Below, piece by piece: positions 47,701 to 54,815 of a stretch of DNA of 64,000 bases. Below the pieces are notes generated by a model. The model searched no databases, was not told the DNA's origin, and was given only the letters and a program-made list of their open reading frames with translations. This DNA is from Rubrimonas cliftonensis (lineage in GTDB: Bacteria > Pseudomonadota > Alphaproteobacteria > Rhodobacterales > Rhodobacteraceae): the NCBI RefSeq assembly GCF_900107585.1, contig NZ_FNQM01000003.1, forward strand, positions 434,001-498,000. The letters run 5' to 3'. The first letter of the stretch is position 1. Every line of letters starts with the position of its first letter. The position numbers were made by a program, and so were the translations under genes.

Positions 47701-49106
47701 GCCCCGACAGCGGCGGCCGGCTTCTGGCGGAGATCGCGCGCGAGGTCGAGGCGCGACGGTTCGCCCCCCTGCCCTATCGCCTCCATGAGCCGGACGAGGC
47801 CATCGCGGCTTTCAGGCTCATGCAGCGCGCCGGCCATGTCGGCAAGGTGATCGTGGCGCCGCCGGAGGCGCCGGGCGCGGTCGAGCCGGCCGCGCCGCTG
47901 GCGCGCGCCGAGGGCGCCTACCTCGTGACCGGCGGGGCGCGCGGCTTCGGCCTCGCCTTCGCCGAGCGTCTTGCCGCGCGCGGCGCGCGCAGGCTGTGGC
48001 TGACGAGCCGCTCCGGCGCCGCCGACGCGGCGGGCGTCGCGCGGCTGAGGGCGAAGGGCGCGCGCGTCGAGGTCGTCGCCTGCGATGCGGCCGACGAGGC
48101 GGAGATGACGCGCCTGCTGGAGCGGATCGACGCCGCGGGCGCGCCGCTGCTCGGCGTCGGCCACGCGGCGATGGCGCTCGACGACGGCCTGATGAGCGGC
48201 ATGACGGCGGCGCGCATCGCCGCGTCGCTCAGGCCGAAGCTGACGGGCGCGGAAGTGCTCGACCGCCTGACGCGCGGCAGGCCGCTCGATTTCTTCGTGC
48301 TGTTCTCGTCGGTCTCGGCGCTCTTCGGCAATCCCGGCCAGGGCCCGTACGTCGCCGCCAACGCGGGGCTGGAGGCGATTGCGGCGCGTCGGCGGGCGGC
48401 TGGCGCGCCGGGGCTGGCGATGGGTTTCGGACCGATCTCCGATACGGGCGTGCTGGCGGAGGACGCCAAGGCGCGCGAGAGGCTCGAGCGGCGGGGGGCG
48501 GGCCTGCTGACGAGCCGGACGGCGCTCGATGCGCTGGAGGCGGCGCTGGCGGCGGATGCGGGGCCTGCGCTGACCGCGGCGCCGATGCGCTGGGGCGCGC
48601 TTTCCGCCGACCTCCCGGTTCTCGCCGAACCGATCTACGAGCGTTTCGATCTCACCGACACGCCGGCTGCGGCGACGGCCGAAAGCGGCGAGAGTCTTGC
48701 GGCCATGATCGCGGGACTCGACGAGGCGGCCGCGGTCAGGAAACTCGCGGGGTTGTTTCGCGCCGAGGCGGCCATCATCCTGCGGCAGCCGCCCGAGGAG
48801 GTGGATCCGGCGCGGCCGCTCGCGGAACTGGGGTTCGATTCGCTGATGGGCATGGAGCTCAAGCTTTCCGCCGAAGAGAAGTTCGGGGCCACCTTGCCGG
48901 CCATCGCGCTCGCCGACGGCGCCACCCTGACCACCCTCGCCGCGCGGATGGTCGCCGACCTGCGGGCCGGCGGCGGCGCCGGGACCGAGCGCGAAGACGC
49001 CACTCTCGCCGCGCTTGCGTCGCGCCATGTCGGCGGGTTGACGGCGGCGGTGGCCGAAAAGGTCGCCGGCGCCGTGCCTGGCGCGCCGGACGGGCCGCAG
49101 AAATGA
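41739..49106 (+). CDS. Highly reducing type I polyketide synthase, KS-AT-DH-ER-KR-ACP
   Basis: Single-module, probably iterative PKS of 2455 residues. Domains: ketosynthase (about 15-450; Cys187, His322, His360), acyltransferase (about 545-860; GHSVGE with Ser637; specificity motif YPYH), dehydratase (about 915-1195; HAVDGVATLP with His939, Asp1103), a ~520-residue alanine-rich stretch with no methyltransferase motif, enoyl reductase (about 1720-2030; VHGGAGGVGLAA), ketoreductase (about 2050-2290; TGGARGFGLA, SSVSALFGNPGQGPYVAAN) and one carrier domain with Ser2368 in LGFDSLMGMEL. No thioesterase or reductase follows. All catalytic residues look intact, so each extension can be fully reduced to an alkyl chain. 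The stop overlaps the oxoamine synthase start (ATGA). Product: probably a saturated chain joined to an amino acid. Confidence 0.93.
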   Translation: MSWYRGAALLFDRVVSREVAILGYGCRLPGAASPDALWALLREGRCAVGEIGPDRWSRATYFSENRAISGVTYTTAAGVLDDPFAFDAGFFGVSPREAVQMDPQQRLMLHVAWEAVEMAGFTPAELAGSRTGVYVGASGLDYGNSLHGDPSAGDAQFMTGNTLSIIANRLAHLLDARGPSYVVDTACSSSLFAFEAAHAAIASGRIDRAVVGGVNLLLSPMPFLGFARAGMLSPTGLCKPFDARADGYVRAEGAVAFVIEARETAEAEGRLPRGFVVGAAVNSDGRQGALSVPNGERQADLMRKVYADAGASADDLAFVEAHGTGTAVGDPIEASAIGGALGCARGAPLPVGSTKSNIGHLEPASGLAGLLKAQLALENGLFPPTLHVESLNPMIDFDALNLRVATDAVALPRRERPWIAGVNSFGFGGANAHVAIRQPDAPSYGAPQAESMPATPRPLILSAASTEALRALARSWRERLAGADAEQATALTSLAAHRRARHARRLVVAERDAGSRLDALSAFAEGGDAGLWAAETAAAGDRAPVAFVFSGNGSQWPGMGRAAFAGDAAFRSSFEATAAYVLAAGGPDIIEAMHADDLATLLSQAEVAQPLLLGLQAAIVDALAARGVRPMAVAGHSVGEVGAAWASGALSREQAARLAVSRARLQAPLHGKGAMAAVLAPADVCAALIAELGLEKLDIAADNSPRGATVSGASASVDALIAAARDRRIAVRRLKVDYPYHGPLMEQIRESLLAELADLAPTPTTTPFISSTDGGVAPGEALDGRYWWRNARQPVLFRQAALALSAAGARAFVEIGPQPSLQNYVADTLSPTGAAHVCVPSMRRQGAGAEDFGLIAARIAAAGGAVDDEKLFGPRLPVTITGPAYPWSLKDYRFTLARTALNVLRSPAPRPLLGWRPFADEGGWRVTLDQSVQTWLADHAVDGVATLPAAAFAEMALAAAAETFGEGPLELADFDILLPLTVEARARVEARTTLDAESGAVRIESRAANGDAAWTLHAAGTARAARREPEARPIAAAAATTTQAAVEPDPALYEMLAGFGLEYGPAFRRAARPDARGDVAVAALAPSLIGGLEGWRLDPTDLDAAFHVAAPLLGSAEDAQEGVSLLPVRLGRLTLLRPGAPVAQAEARLTRRGARGAAVDFTLRCADGSVAATVEGARFAAVRLRRMPALASMLWRQTMTPRRLRSDAPSATPDGWRDPAARLAELGLTGAAAPAEDDGALLLDAMARRIAWDATMALGPEGGVRLRARKALPRGLRRALELGLEALAQDGAYDAATDALTGEAPAPDLEALVAALVAAAPGRAAAMMEALALAERFDAALSGRDAGEAGDAAPRRRAAGPSPAEAAGAAALAAAAADIAAAWPPTAPLDVLIVGSPVADRIATALGDAATRLRQVAAGDAGAALSEGPWDLILLVDAASASEAGAAPAEAAAALANGGMMLAALPEPTLIAAMALRADGAEGGDGLSAARAAALSVGAAIAPLAGAAGCALASFRRDEQETPARVLDIKGRIGLAARQDDPACAALTQALAAAGARALPAPGVAALTPGEPAIIFMDALADVAPDAPTEARLAARMTGLRAAAEAAEAAGDARLWLVAPGALSLGADADPEASALARLRRVLVNERPGLRLGVIDADDPAARAAQIAAAALGSAGNETELMLRADGAAAPRAVCAPEVAALAERRALGPNARDTALALAPDATGGLETLRWRPVARRAPGPGEIEVAVAASGLNFRDVMWAMGVLPEEAVEDGFAGAGIGMECAGVVCRAGPGARFRVGDRVLAFTASALATHATLSDGAAALAPEGLDMAAAATLPVVFGTAWRGLIDLGRLEPGETVLVHGGAGGVGLAAIQIARGRGARVIATASTPEKRALTRTLGADAAFDSRTLAFADAVMDATDGRGVDVALNSLSGAAMEATLGCMAAFGRFIELGKRDYYANTRIGLRPMRRNIAYHGVDLDAMLKFRPDSGGRLLAEIAREVEARRFAPLPYRLHEPDEAIAAFRLMQRAGHVGKVIVAPPEAPGAVEPAAPLARAEGAYLVTGGARGFGLAFAERLAARGARRLWLTSRSGAADAAGVARLRAKGARVEVVACDAADEAEMTRLLERIDAAGAPLLGVGHAAMALDDGLMSGMTAARIAASLRPKLTGAEVLDRLTRGRPLDFFVLFSSVSALFGNPGQGPYVAANAGLEAIAARRRAAGAPGLAMGFGPISDTGVLAEDAKARERLERRGAGLLTSRTALDALEAALAADAGPALTAAPMRWGALSADLPVLAEPIYERFDLTDTPAAATAESGESLAAMIAGLDEAAAVRKLAGLFRAEAAIILRQPPEEVDPARPLAELGFDSLMGMELKLSAEEKFGATLPAIALADGATLTTLAARMVADLRAGGGAGTEREDATLAALASRHVGGLTAAVAEKVAGAVPGAPDGPQK

Positions 49107-50530
49107 GCGCGGACGGCGACGACGTCCCCGGTTTCTCGCGGCAGGCGACGGCCGACGCCGGCGACGTGCTCGCCGCCGTCAGGGCCCGCGCCGCGCGTCG
49201 CGCCGCACAGACGGCAGCCTCGCCCGCCGCCCTGCGCGAGGGCACACAGGGCGGAGCCGCAGCCGGGCGCGAGGCGACCGGGCGAGGGCGGGCGAAGCCG
49301 CGGGCCTTCGACTTCTCGGCGCTGCCCGTGATGAAGGAGCTTCAGTTCACCGCAGCCGCCGGGCAGGTCATGGGCGTCGACTCGCCCTTCTTTCGCGTCT
49401 GCGAGGGCCGAGGCGCCGCGACGGCGCGGATCGAAGGCGCTGACCGGATCAACTTCAGCAGCTACGACTACCTTGGCCTCAACCAGACGGGCGCGGTGCT
49501 CGAAGCCGCAAAGGCGGCGATCGACCGCTACGGCGTCTCCTGCTCCGGGTCGCGCGTGGTGGGCGGCGAGCGCCCGTTTCACGCCGCGCTGGAGCGCGCG
49601 CTGGCGGCGATCTACGACGCCGAGGACGCTGTCGCCATGGTGTCGGGCCACGCCACCAACGTGACGACCATCGGCAGCCTGATGGGCAAGGAAGACCTGG
49701 TCCTGTGCGACGAGCTCGCGCACAATTCGGCGCTGGAGGGCGCGCGGCTTTCCGGCGCGACGCGGCGCAGCTTTCCCCACAACGACCTCGACTGGGTCGA
49801 GCGCCTGCTGGAGACCGAGCGCAGCCGCTTCGGGCGCGTGCTGATCGTGGTCGAGGGCCTCTACAGCATGGACGGCGACACGCCGGACCTTGCGCGCCTG
49901 ATCGACATCAAGAACGCCCATGACTGCTGGCTCATGGTCGACGAGGCCCACGCGCTCGGCGTGCTGGGCCCCACGGGCCGCGGGCTGGCGGAGGCGCAGG
50001 GCGTCGACCCGCGCTCGGTCGAGATATGGATGGGCACTCTCTCCAAGACGCTGGCCTCGACCGGCGGCTACATCGCGGGCTCGTCGGCGCTGATCCAGGT
50101 TCTGAAGGCGCGGGCGCCCGGCTTCGTGTTTTCGGTCGGGCTCTCCGCGCCGCTGTCGGCGGCGGCGCTGGCGGCGCTGGAGGTGATGGCGCGCGAGCCG
50201 GAGCGGGTCGCCAGGCTCCGCGACAACGGGCTGGCGCTGCGCGCGGCGCTGAGGGCGCGCGGGCTCGACACCGGACTCAGCGAAGGCCATGCGGTGACGC
50301 CGGTGGTGCTTGGCGACTCGCCCACCGCAGCCGCCGTGGCGCATCTCGCGCTGCTGAAGGGGCTCTCGGCCCCGCCGATCCTGCACCCCGCGGTGCCGGA
50401 GCGGCGCGCGCGGCTGCGCTTCTTCGTGAGTTCCGAGCACACGGCTGCGCATATCGAGCGCGCCGCCGACATCGTCGCCGAGGCTGTCGCGGAGGCCCCC
50501 GAAATCACGGCGCGACTCGGTCTTTCCTGA
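49103..50530 (+). CDS. Alpha-oxoamine synthase (PLP-dependent), PKS-linked
   Basis: PLP enzyme of 475 residues from the family of AONS (BioF), Kbl, HemA and serine palmitoyltransferase, which condense an acyl thioester with an amino acid and release CO2. The first ~85 residues are an Ala/Arg-rich extension not found in BioF; the catalytic core follows: INFSSYDYLGLN, GSRVVGGERPFHAALE, DEAHALGVLGPTGRG, and the PLP lysine Lys315 in GTLSKTLASTGGY. Its start overlaps the PKS stop by 4 bp, so the two are made together. No biotin genes nearby. I infer that it offloads the chain from the PKS carrier domain, giving an alpha-amino ketone resembling a sphingoid base precursor. The amino acid used cannot be read from sequence. 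Confidence 0.88.
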   Translation: MSADGDDVPGFSRQATADAGDVLAAVRARAARRAAQTAASPAALREGTQGGAAAGREATGRGRAKPRAFDFSALPVMKELQFTAAAGQVMGVDSPFFRVCEGRGAATARIEGADRINFSSYDYLGLNQTGAVLEAAKAAIDRYGVSCSGSRVVGGERPFHAALERALAAIYDAEDAVAMVSGHATNVTTIGSLMGKEDLVLCDELAHNSALEGARLSGATRRSFPHNDLDWVERLLETERSRFGRVLIVVEGLYSMDGDTPDLARLIDIKNAHDCWLMVDEAHALGVLGPTGRGLAEAQGVDPRSVEIWMGTLSKTLASTGGYIAGSSALIQVLKARAPGFVFSVGLSAPLSAAALAALEVMAREPERVARLRDNGLALRAALRARGLDTGLSEGHAVTPVVLGDSPTAAAVAHLALLKGLSAPPILHPAVPERRARLRFFVSSEHTAAHIERAADIVAEAVAEAPEITARLGLS

Positions 50531-50586
50531 CGCCCCGCGACCCTGCCGCAGCGCTCCGCCGCTCCCGCACCGGCATGACGGTTTCC

Positions 50587-50607
50587 GGGCGCCGGCATTG
50601 GGCGCCC
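50587..50607 (+). terminator. Hairpin after the PKS-oxoamine synthase operon
   Basis: GGGCGCC (50587-50593) and GGCGCCC (50601-50607) with a 7-nt loop, about 57 bp after the stop; no U-tract. The rest of 50531-50841 shows no gene; its right half (50700-50830) is clearly AT-richer and is likely to carry the promoter of the small gene at 50842. Confidence 0.35.
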
Positions 50608-50841
50608 GCTTTGGTGGCGCCGAGAGCGGCTCCTGCACCAGAGCGTGCATGGAAGCCTCTCTGGGCGTTGCGCCGGCGCAACAGGGCGCCTGGTTACGCG
50701 CCATAAACCAACATTACTTCTCGCAGGCGGCCGCTCCAACGCCCAGCCTTGCAGGGTAGTTGCTTCAGAACGCGTTAGATTGAAACGAATTCTGAAGAAT
50801 GTCGTGACAGTGTGCGTAAAGCGTCGATGGAGGCGGAACCA

Positions 50842-51006
50842 ATGGCGAGGGACGGGCGACAGGCCGAGCGGCTTGAGGACCTTTCCGATGCGGAGATAGA
50901 GCGGATCGAGGGCGCGGTGTTCTGCGCCGGCGGCCCGCCCCGGGAACTGGCCCGTGGACTGCTCGAGCGCGCCAGCCAGAACGGCAAGACGACCCGGCGC
51001 ACCTGA
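50842..51006 (+). CDS. Small hypothetical protein
   Basis: A 54-residue protein, MARDGRQAERLEDLSDAEIERIEGAV... ending KTTRRT. It has an acidic amphipathic helix followed by FCAGGPPRELARGLLERA; one cysteine, no membrane segment. A GGAGGCGG ribosome-binding site lies about 6 bp upstream of ATG 50842. The AT-rich region before it and the balanced composition favour a real gene, but I do not recognise a family. It stands between the PKS operon and lutABC and in the same direction as both. Confidence 0.45.
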   Translation: MARDGRQAERLEDLSDAEIERIEGAVFCAGGPPRELARGLLERASQNGKTTRRT

Positions 51007-51136
51007 TCGCGCGCATCGCAGGCGCTCTGCGACACGCCGGAAAAGCGGTCCAGACTGGACAATAGCGACCCTGCGCGCGTTGCGGGGCCGGTGCGGGGTT
51101 GCTACGGCTGGAGGCTGATCCAGTTCGGGAGCGCCC

Positions 51137-51904
51137 ATGTCGCCTCATCCCCGCCGCGTGGCGTTGTTCGTGACCTGCCTCGTCGACATGTTTCGACCTT
51201 CGGTGGGCTTCGCCGCCTTGAAGCTGCTTGAGGACGCCGGCTGCGTGGTGGAGGCGCCGGCGGCGCAGACCTGCTGCGGCCAGCCCGCATGGAACTCCGG
51301 CGACCGCGAGACCTCGCGGCGCATCGCCCGTCAGGTCATCGAGAGCTTCGAGGGCTACGCCCATGTCGTGGCGCCGTCGGGCTCCTGCGCCGCGACCATC
51401 GTCAAGGACTATCCGGCGATGTTCGCGGACGAGCCGCTGTGGCGCGCGCGCGCCGAGGCGCTTGCCGGGCGGACCCATGAGATCGTCTCGTTCCTGACCG
51501 ACGTGCTGGGCGTGAGCCGGGTGGACGCCTCCTGCGCCGCCACCGCAACCTACCATGACAGCTGCTCGGGCCTGCGCGCGCTCGGCGTGAAGGCGCAGCC
51601 GCGCGCCCTGCTGGCGACGGTGGCGGGGCTGACGCTCTCGGAGATGAAGGACAGCGAGGTGTGCTGCGGCTTCGGCGGCACGTTCTGCGTGAAATACCCC
51701 GACATCTCCAACAAGATGGTCGAGGACAAGGCGGCGCATATCGAGGGCGCGGGCGCCGACCTCGTGCTGGCGGGCGACCTCGGCTGCCTCATGAACATGG
51801 CCGGGAAACTGAGTCGCACGGGAAAACCGGTGAAGGCGCGCCATGTGGTCGAAGTGCTGGCGGGGATGACGGACACGCCCGCCATCGGGGAGGGCAAGCC
51901 ATGA
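51137..51904 (+). CDS. lutA: L-lactate oxidation iron-sulfur protein LutA
   Basis: First subunit of the LutABC L-lactate oxidation complex, 255 residues. Two CCG-type cysteine motifs characterise the family: QTCCGQPAWNSG near residue 50 and EVCCGFGGTFCVKYPD near residue 175, each with an upstream cysteine (FVTCLVDMFRP, YHDSCSGLRALG). These bind an iron-sulfur cluster. ATGA overlap with lutB indicates coupling. Confidence 0.93.
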   Translation: MSPHPRRVALFVTCLVDMFRPSVGFAALKLLEDAGCVVEAPAAQTCCGQPAWNSGDRETSRRIARQVIESFEGYAHVVAPSGSCAATIVKDYPAMFADEPLWRARAEALAGRTHEIVSFLTDVLGVSRVDASCAATATYHDSCSGLRALGVKAQPRALLATVAGLTLSEMKDSEVCCGFGGTFCVKYPDISNKMVEDKAAHIEGAGADLVLAGDLGCLMNMAGKLSRTGKPVKARHVVEVLAGMTDTPAIGEGKP

Positions 51905-53331
51905 CCGCGCACGAGCCGAAATCCCGCTTCTTCAAGGCCAACGTGAAGGCCGCGCTGGCGGACGCCAACATCCAGCACGCGATGCGCTCGACGGGGCCGA
52001 ACTTCGTCGGCAAGCGCGCCAAGGCGCGCGACGCCATGCCGGAGTTCGACGCGCTGCGAGACCGGGCGCGCGACGTGAAGAACCACGTCCTCGCAAACCT
52101 GCCGCTCTACCTCGAGCGCTACGAGGCGAAGGTGCGCGACGCGGGCGGCCATGTGCACTGGTGCGAGACGCCGGACCAGGCGAACCGGAAGGTGCTGGAG
52201 ATCTGCCGCCGCGTGAACGCGAAGAAGGTCAACAAGGGCAAGACGATGGTCTCCGAGGAGACCGGCCTCAACGACTTCCTCTCGGAGAACGGGATCACGC
52301 CGGTCGAGACCGACCTCGGCGAGTACATCATCCAGCTGCGCGGCGAGACGCCGAGCCACATCATCGCCCCGGCGGTGCATGTGACCGTGCCCGAGATCGA
52401 CAAGCTGTTCCGCGACACCCATACCCATCTGCCGCGCGACCGCGACCTGACCGAGCTTTCGTCGATGCTGGCCGAGGCGCGCACCATCCTGCGCCAGAAG
52501 TATTTCGAGGCCGAGGTCGGCGTGACCGGCGCCAACATGCTGATCGCGGAGACGGGGCAATCGGTCATCGTCACCAACGAGGGCAACGGCGACCTCTCCC
52601 AGTCGTTGCCGCGCGTTCACATCGTGCTGGCGACGCTGGAGAAGATCGTCCCGACGCTCGACGACGCCGCCACCGTGCTGCGGGTGCTGGCGCGCTCGGC
52701 GACGGGGCAGGAGATGAGCGTCTACACGACCTTCTCCAGCGGTCCCCGACGCGCGGAAGACCCCGACGGACCCGAGGAATACCACGTCATCCTGCTCGAC
52801 AACGGCCGCTCCAACATGGTCGGCTCGGAGTTCGAGGAGATGCTGCGCTGCATCCGCTGCGGGGCGTGCATGAACCACTGCCCGGTCTATCAGGCCGTCG
52901 GCGGGCACGCCTATGGCTGGGTGTATCCCGGGCCGATGGGGGCGGTGCTGACGCCCTCGCTGATCGGCGTGGAGGAAGGCGGGCAGCTGCCCAACGCCTC
53001 CACCTTCTGCGGGCGCTGCGAGGAGGTGTGCCCGATGCGCATCCCCCTGCCCCGCATGATGCGGAGCTGGCGCGCCAAGGAGTTCGAGAAGCGGCTGACG
53101 CCGACGGCGGCGCGCTACGGGCTTGGCGTCTGGGCGTTCTTCGCGGCGCGGCCGGGCCTGTATCGGGCGGCGACGCGGGCGGCGATGGCCGTGCTGGGAC
53201 GTCTGGGCCGGGCGAAGGGCGGCTTCGCGGCGCTGCCGCTGGCCGGCGGCTGGACGGCGCACCGGGATTTCCCGGCGCCGGAAGGCGGCACCTTCATGGC
53301 GCAGTGGGCGGCGAAGCGGGGCGGCCGATGA
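51901..53331 (+). CDS. lutB: L-lactate oxidation iron-sulfur protein LutB
   Basis: Second subunit, 476 residues. An N-terminal LUD-type domain (about 60-290; SEETGLNDFLSENGI, TGANMLIAETGQSVIVTNEGN) precedes a ferredoxin-like region with two CxxCxxxCP clusters, CIRCGACMNHCPVY near residue 316 and CGRCEEVCPMRIPLP near residue 370, for two [4Fe-4S] centres. Start overlaps lutA (ATGA) and the end overlaps lutC. Confidence 0.94.
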   Translation: MTAHEPKSRFFKANVKAALADANIQHAMRSTGPNFVGKRAKARDAMPEFDALRDRARDVKNHVLANLPLYLERYEAKVRDAGGHVHWCETPDQANRKVLEICRRVNAKKVNKGKTMVSEETGLNDFLSENGITPVETDLGEYIIQLRGETPSHIIAPAVHVTVPEIDKLFRDTHTHLPRDRDLTELSSMLAEARTILRQKYFEAEVGVTGANMLIAETGQSVIVTNEGNGDLSQSLPRVHIVLATLEKIVPTLDDAATVLRVLARSATGQEMSVYTTFSSGPRRAEDPDGPEEYHVILLDNGRSNMVGSEFEEMLRCIRCGACMNHCPVYQAVGGHAYGWVYPGPMGAVLTPSLIGVEEGGQLPNASTFCGRCEEVCPMRIPLPRMMRSWRAKEFEKRLTPTAARYGLGVWAFFAARPGLYRAATRAAMAVLGRLGRAKGGFAALPLAGGWTAHRDFPAPEGGTFMAQWAAKRGGR

Positions 53332-53963
53332 GCGGGCGGGAAGCGATCCTCCAGCGGCTGCGCCGCCACGGCGCGGGCGATCCGGCGGCGGTGGACGCAT
53401 GGGCGGCCGCAGGCCCCGTCGGCCCGCGCCCGCGCCAGGGCGCACTCGACGGCCCGGCGCGCATCGAGCACTTCATCGAGAAGGCGAAGGTCGCCGACGC
53501 GACCGTGAGCCGGATCGCCGGCGTCGAGGCGCTGCCGGCGGCCATGGCGGCGGAGCTGCGCGCGCGCAACCTGCCCGCGACGCTGCGCACCGGGAGCGAC
53601 CCTATGTTGCGCGCGCTCGACTGGGGCTCGCTCGACCGCAGCGAGGGCGTCGGCAGGGTCGAGGAGCCCGCGACGCTGTCGCGCGCCGAATTCGGGCTGG
53701 CGGAGACCGGCACGCTCGCGCTGGCCTCGGGCCCCGACAACCCGGTGACGCTCACCTTCCTCGGCGAGACGCATTTCGTCGCCCTCAGAACCGAAGACGT
53801 GAAGGCGGGTTTCGAGGATTTCTGGGCCGCGTGGCGCGAGCGCGGGCTGACGCCGCGCACGCTCAACATGGTGACGGGGCCGAGCCGCTCCGCCGACATC
53901 GGCCAGACCCTGCAGCTCGGCGCGCATGGGCCGGTGGCGCTTCACATCTTCCTCATCGACTGA
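53328..53963 (+). CDS. lutC: L-lactate utilization protein LutC
   Basis: Third subunit, a LUD-domain protein of 211 residues (FGLAETGTLALASGPDNP and ITGPSRSADIGQTLQLGAHGP-like segments, here MVTGPSRSADIGQTLQLG). No cysteine clusters. Overlaps lutB by 4 bp. The operon shows no lactate permease or LutR regulator in this window. Confidence 0.93.
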   Translation: MSGREAILQRLRRHGAGDPAAVDAWAAAGPVGPRPRQGALDGPARIEHFIEKAKVADATVSRIAGVEALPAAMAAELRARNLPATLRTGSDPMLRALDWGSLDRSEGVGRVEEPATLSRAEFGLAETGTLALASGPDNPVTLTFLGETHFVALRTEDVKAGFEDFWAAWRERGLTPRTLNMVTGPSRSADIGQTLQLGAHGPVALHIFLID

Positions 53964-54015
53964 AGTCGCATAGTCAGTCGTTTCACGGTTTACCGTTTTT
54001 GAAGCGATCCATGAG

Positions 54016-54047
54016 AGAACTCCGGCATATTGCAATGCTGGAGTTCT
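54016..54047 (+). promoter_or_regulatory. Hairpin burying the ribosome-binding site of the next gene
   Basis: AGAACTCCGGCAT (54016-54028) pairs with ATGCTGGAGTTCT (54035-54047) in a 13-bp stem (one G-U) with loop ATTGCA. The GGAG at 54040-54043, the only Shine-Dalgarno for ATG 54051, is fully paired. Could be a translational switch or RNA thermometer, or a DNA operator. Confidence 0.5.
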
Positions 54048-54050
54048 GAT

Positions 54051-54815
54051 ATGCTGGACATTGGTTTGACGGCCTTATTGAGCAACCTTGGCCTGCTTAC
54101 GCTCGGCGCAGTTCTTCTGTTCATCGTGACCCGGCAGCGGAGACTCTCGCGCGTCTGCTACACCGAGCGGACCCTGCTCGGGGCCGCTCTCGGGCTGCTC
54201 TCGGTCATCGTCATGCAGACCTCGGTTCCCGGGCCCTACGGCTCGACCATCGACACGCGCGCGGCGCCGCTCTTTCTTGCCGGCTACTTCGGCGGGCCGG
54301 TCGGCGCGCTCGCCGCCTCGGTCATCGGCGGCGCGGCGCGGTTTCAGATCGGCGGGCCGGCGGTGTATGGGGGGGTGCTGAGCGTGGTGATCTATACCAC
54401 GGTGGGCTGGCAGGCTGCGGCCGTGTCGGAGCGGGTGGACTGGAAGCGGTGCGGGGCGATCGGCTGGGCGATGGCGGCGATCCTGGCCAGCGTCGCCGTG
54501 CTCCCGAGCTTCTTCGTCTTCAGGCCGCTGGAGATCGGCTTGGCGCTGGTGATCAACGCCTGGCCGACCGTGATGTTCGGCAACATCGCCGGGCTGCTGA
54601 TCATGGGGCTTCTGTTCGAGAGCTTCCACGAGGGCCCTGGCGGCGGCCCCGGGCGGGCCGCTCCCCAGGACAAGGGCCGGGCGCCGGACAGCCGCCGCCA
54701 GCGCGGCGCGAGATTCGCCGCCTTCCCGACGCAGGCGCCGCCGGCCGCAGACGCGGCGGCGCCCACAGCCGAGATCACCTGGCTTCCAGCAACTCGGGAA
54801 CGCTCAGCAGGATGA
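54051..54815 (+). CDS. Orphan 5TM sensor-type membrane protein (5TMR-LYT)
   Basis: A 254-residue membrane protein with about five to six helices matching the 5TMR of 5TMR-LYT domain, the N-terminal receptor part of LytS-type histidine kinases: PGPYGSTIDTRAAPLFLAGYFGGPVGALAAS is central to it (split here by rough residues 60-95). Unlike LytS it ends soon after the last helix in a Pro/Arg/Ala-rich tail of ~60 residues without kinase, GGDEF or other output domain. Its 3' end overlaps the convergent esterase-like gene by 41 bp. ATG 54051 has GGAG 8 bp upstream, inside a hairpin. Output partner unknown. Confidence 0.75.
   Translation: MLDIGLTALLSNLGLLTLGAVLLFIVTRQRRLSRVCYTERTLLGAALGLLSVIVMQTSVPGPYGSTIDTRAAPLFLAGYFGGPVGALAASVIGGAARFQIGGPAVYGGVLSVVIYTTVGWQAAAVSERVDWKRCGAIGWAMAAILASVAVLPSFFVFRPLEIGLALVINAWPTVMFGNIAGLLIMGLLFESFHEGPGGGPGRAAPQDKGRAPDSRRQRGARFAAFPTQAPPAADAAAPTAEITWLPATRERSAG

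Noticed and set aside
46062-49028. Very long open frame antisense to the polyketide synthase (and similar ones opposite pheT, the FecR gene and the MATE/MFS pair)
   Set aside because: Arginine-, proline- and glutamine-rich translations with no domain; they arise from third-position G+C bias opposite genuine genes.
49103-50530. bioF (8-amino-7-oxononanoate synthase for biotin)
   Set aside because: Overlaps a polyketide synthase, has an 85-residue N-terminal extension and no other biotin genes around.
50765-50785. LuxR-type box around AACGCGTT
   Set aside because: Palindrome is only 8 bp, and no LuxI or LuxR gene is in the window.
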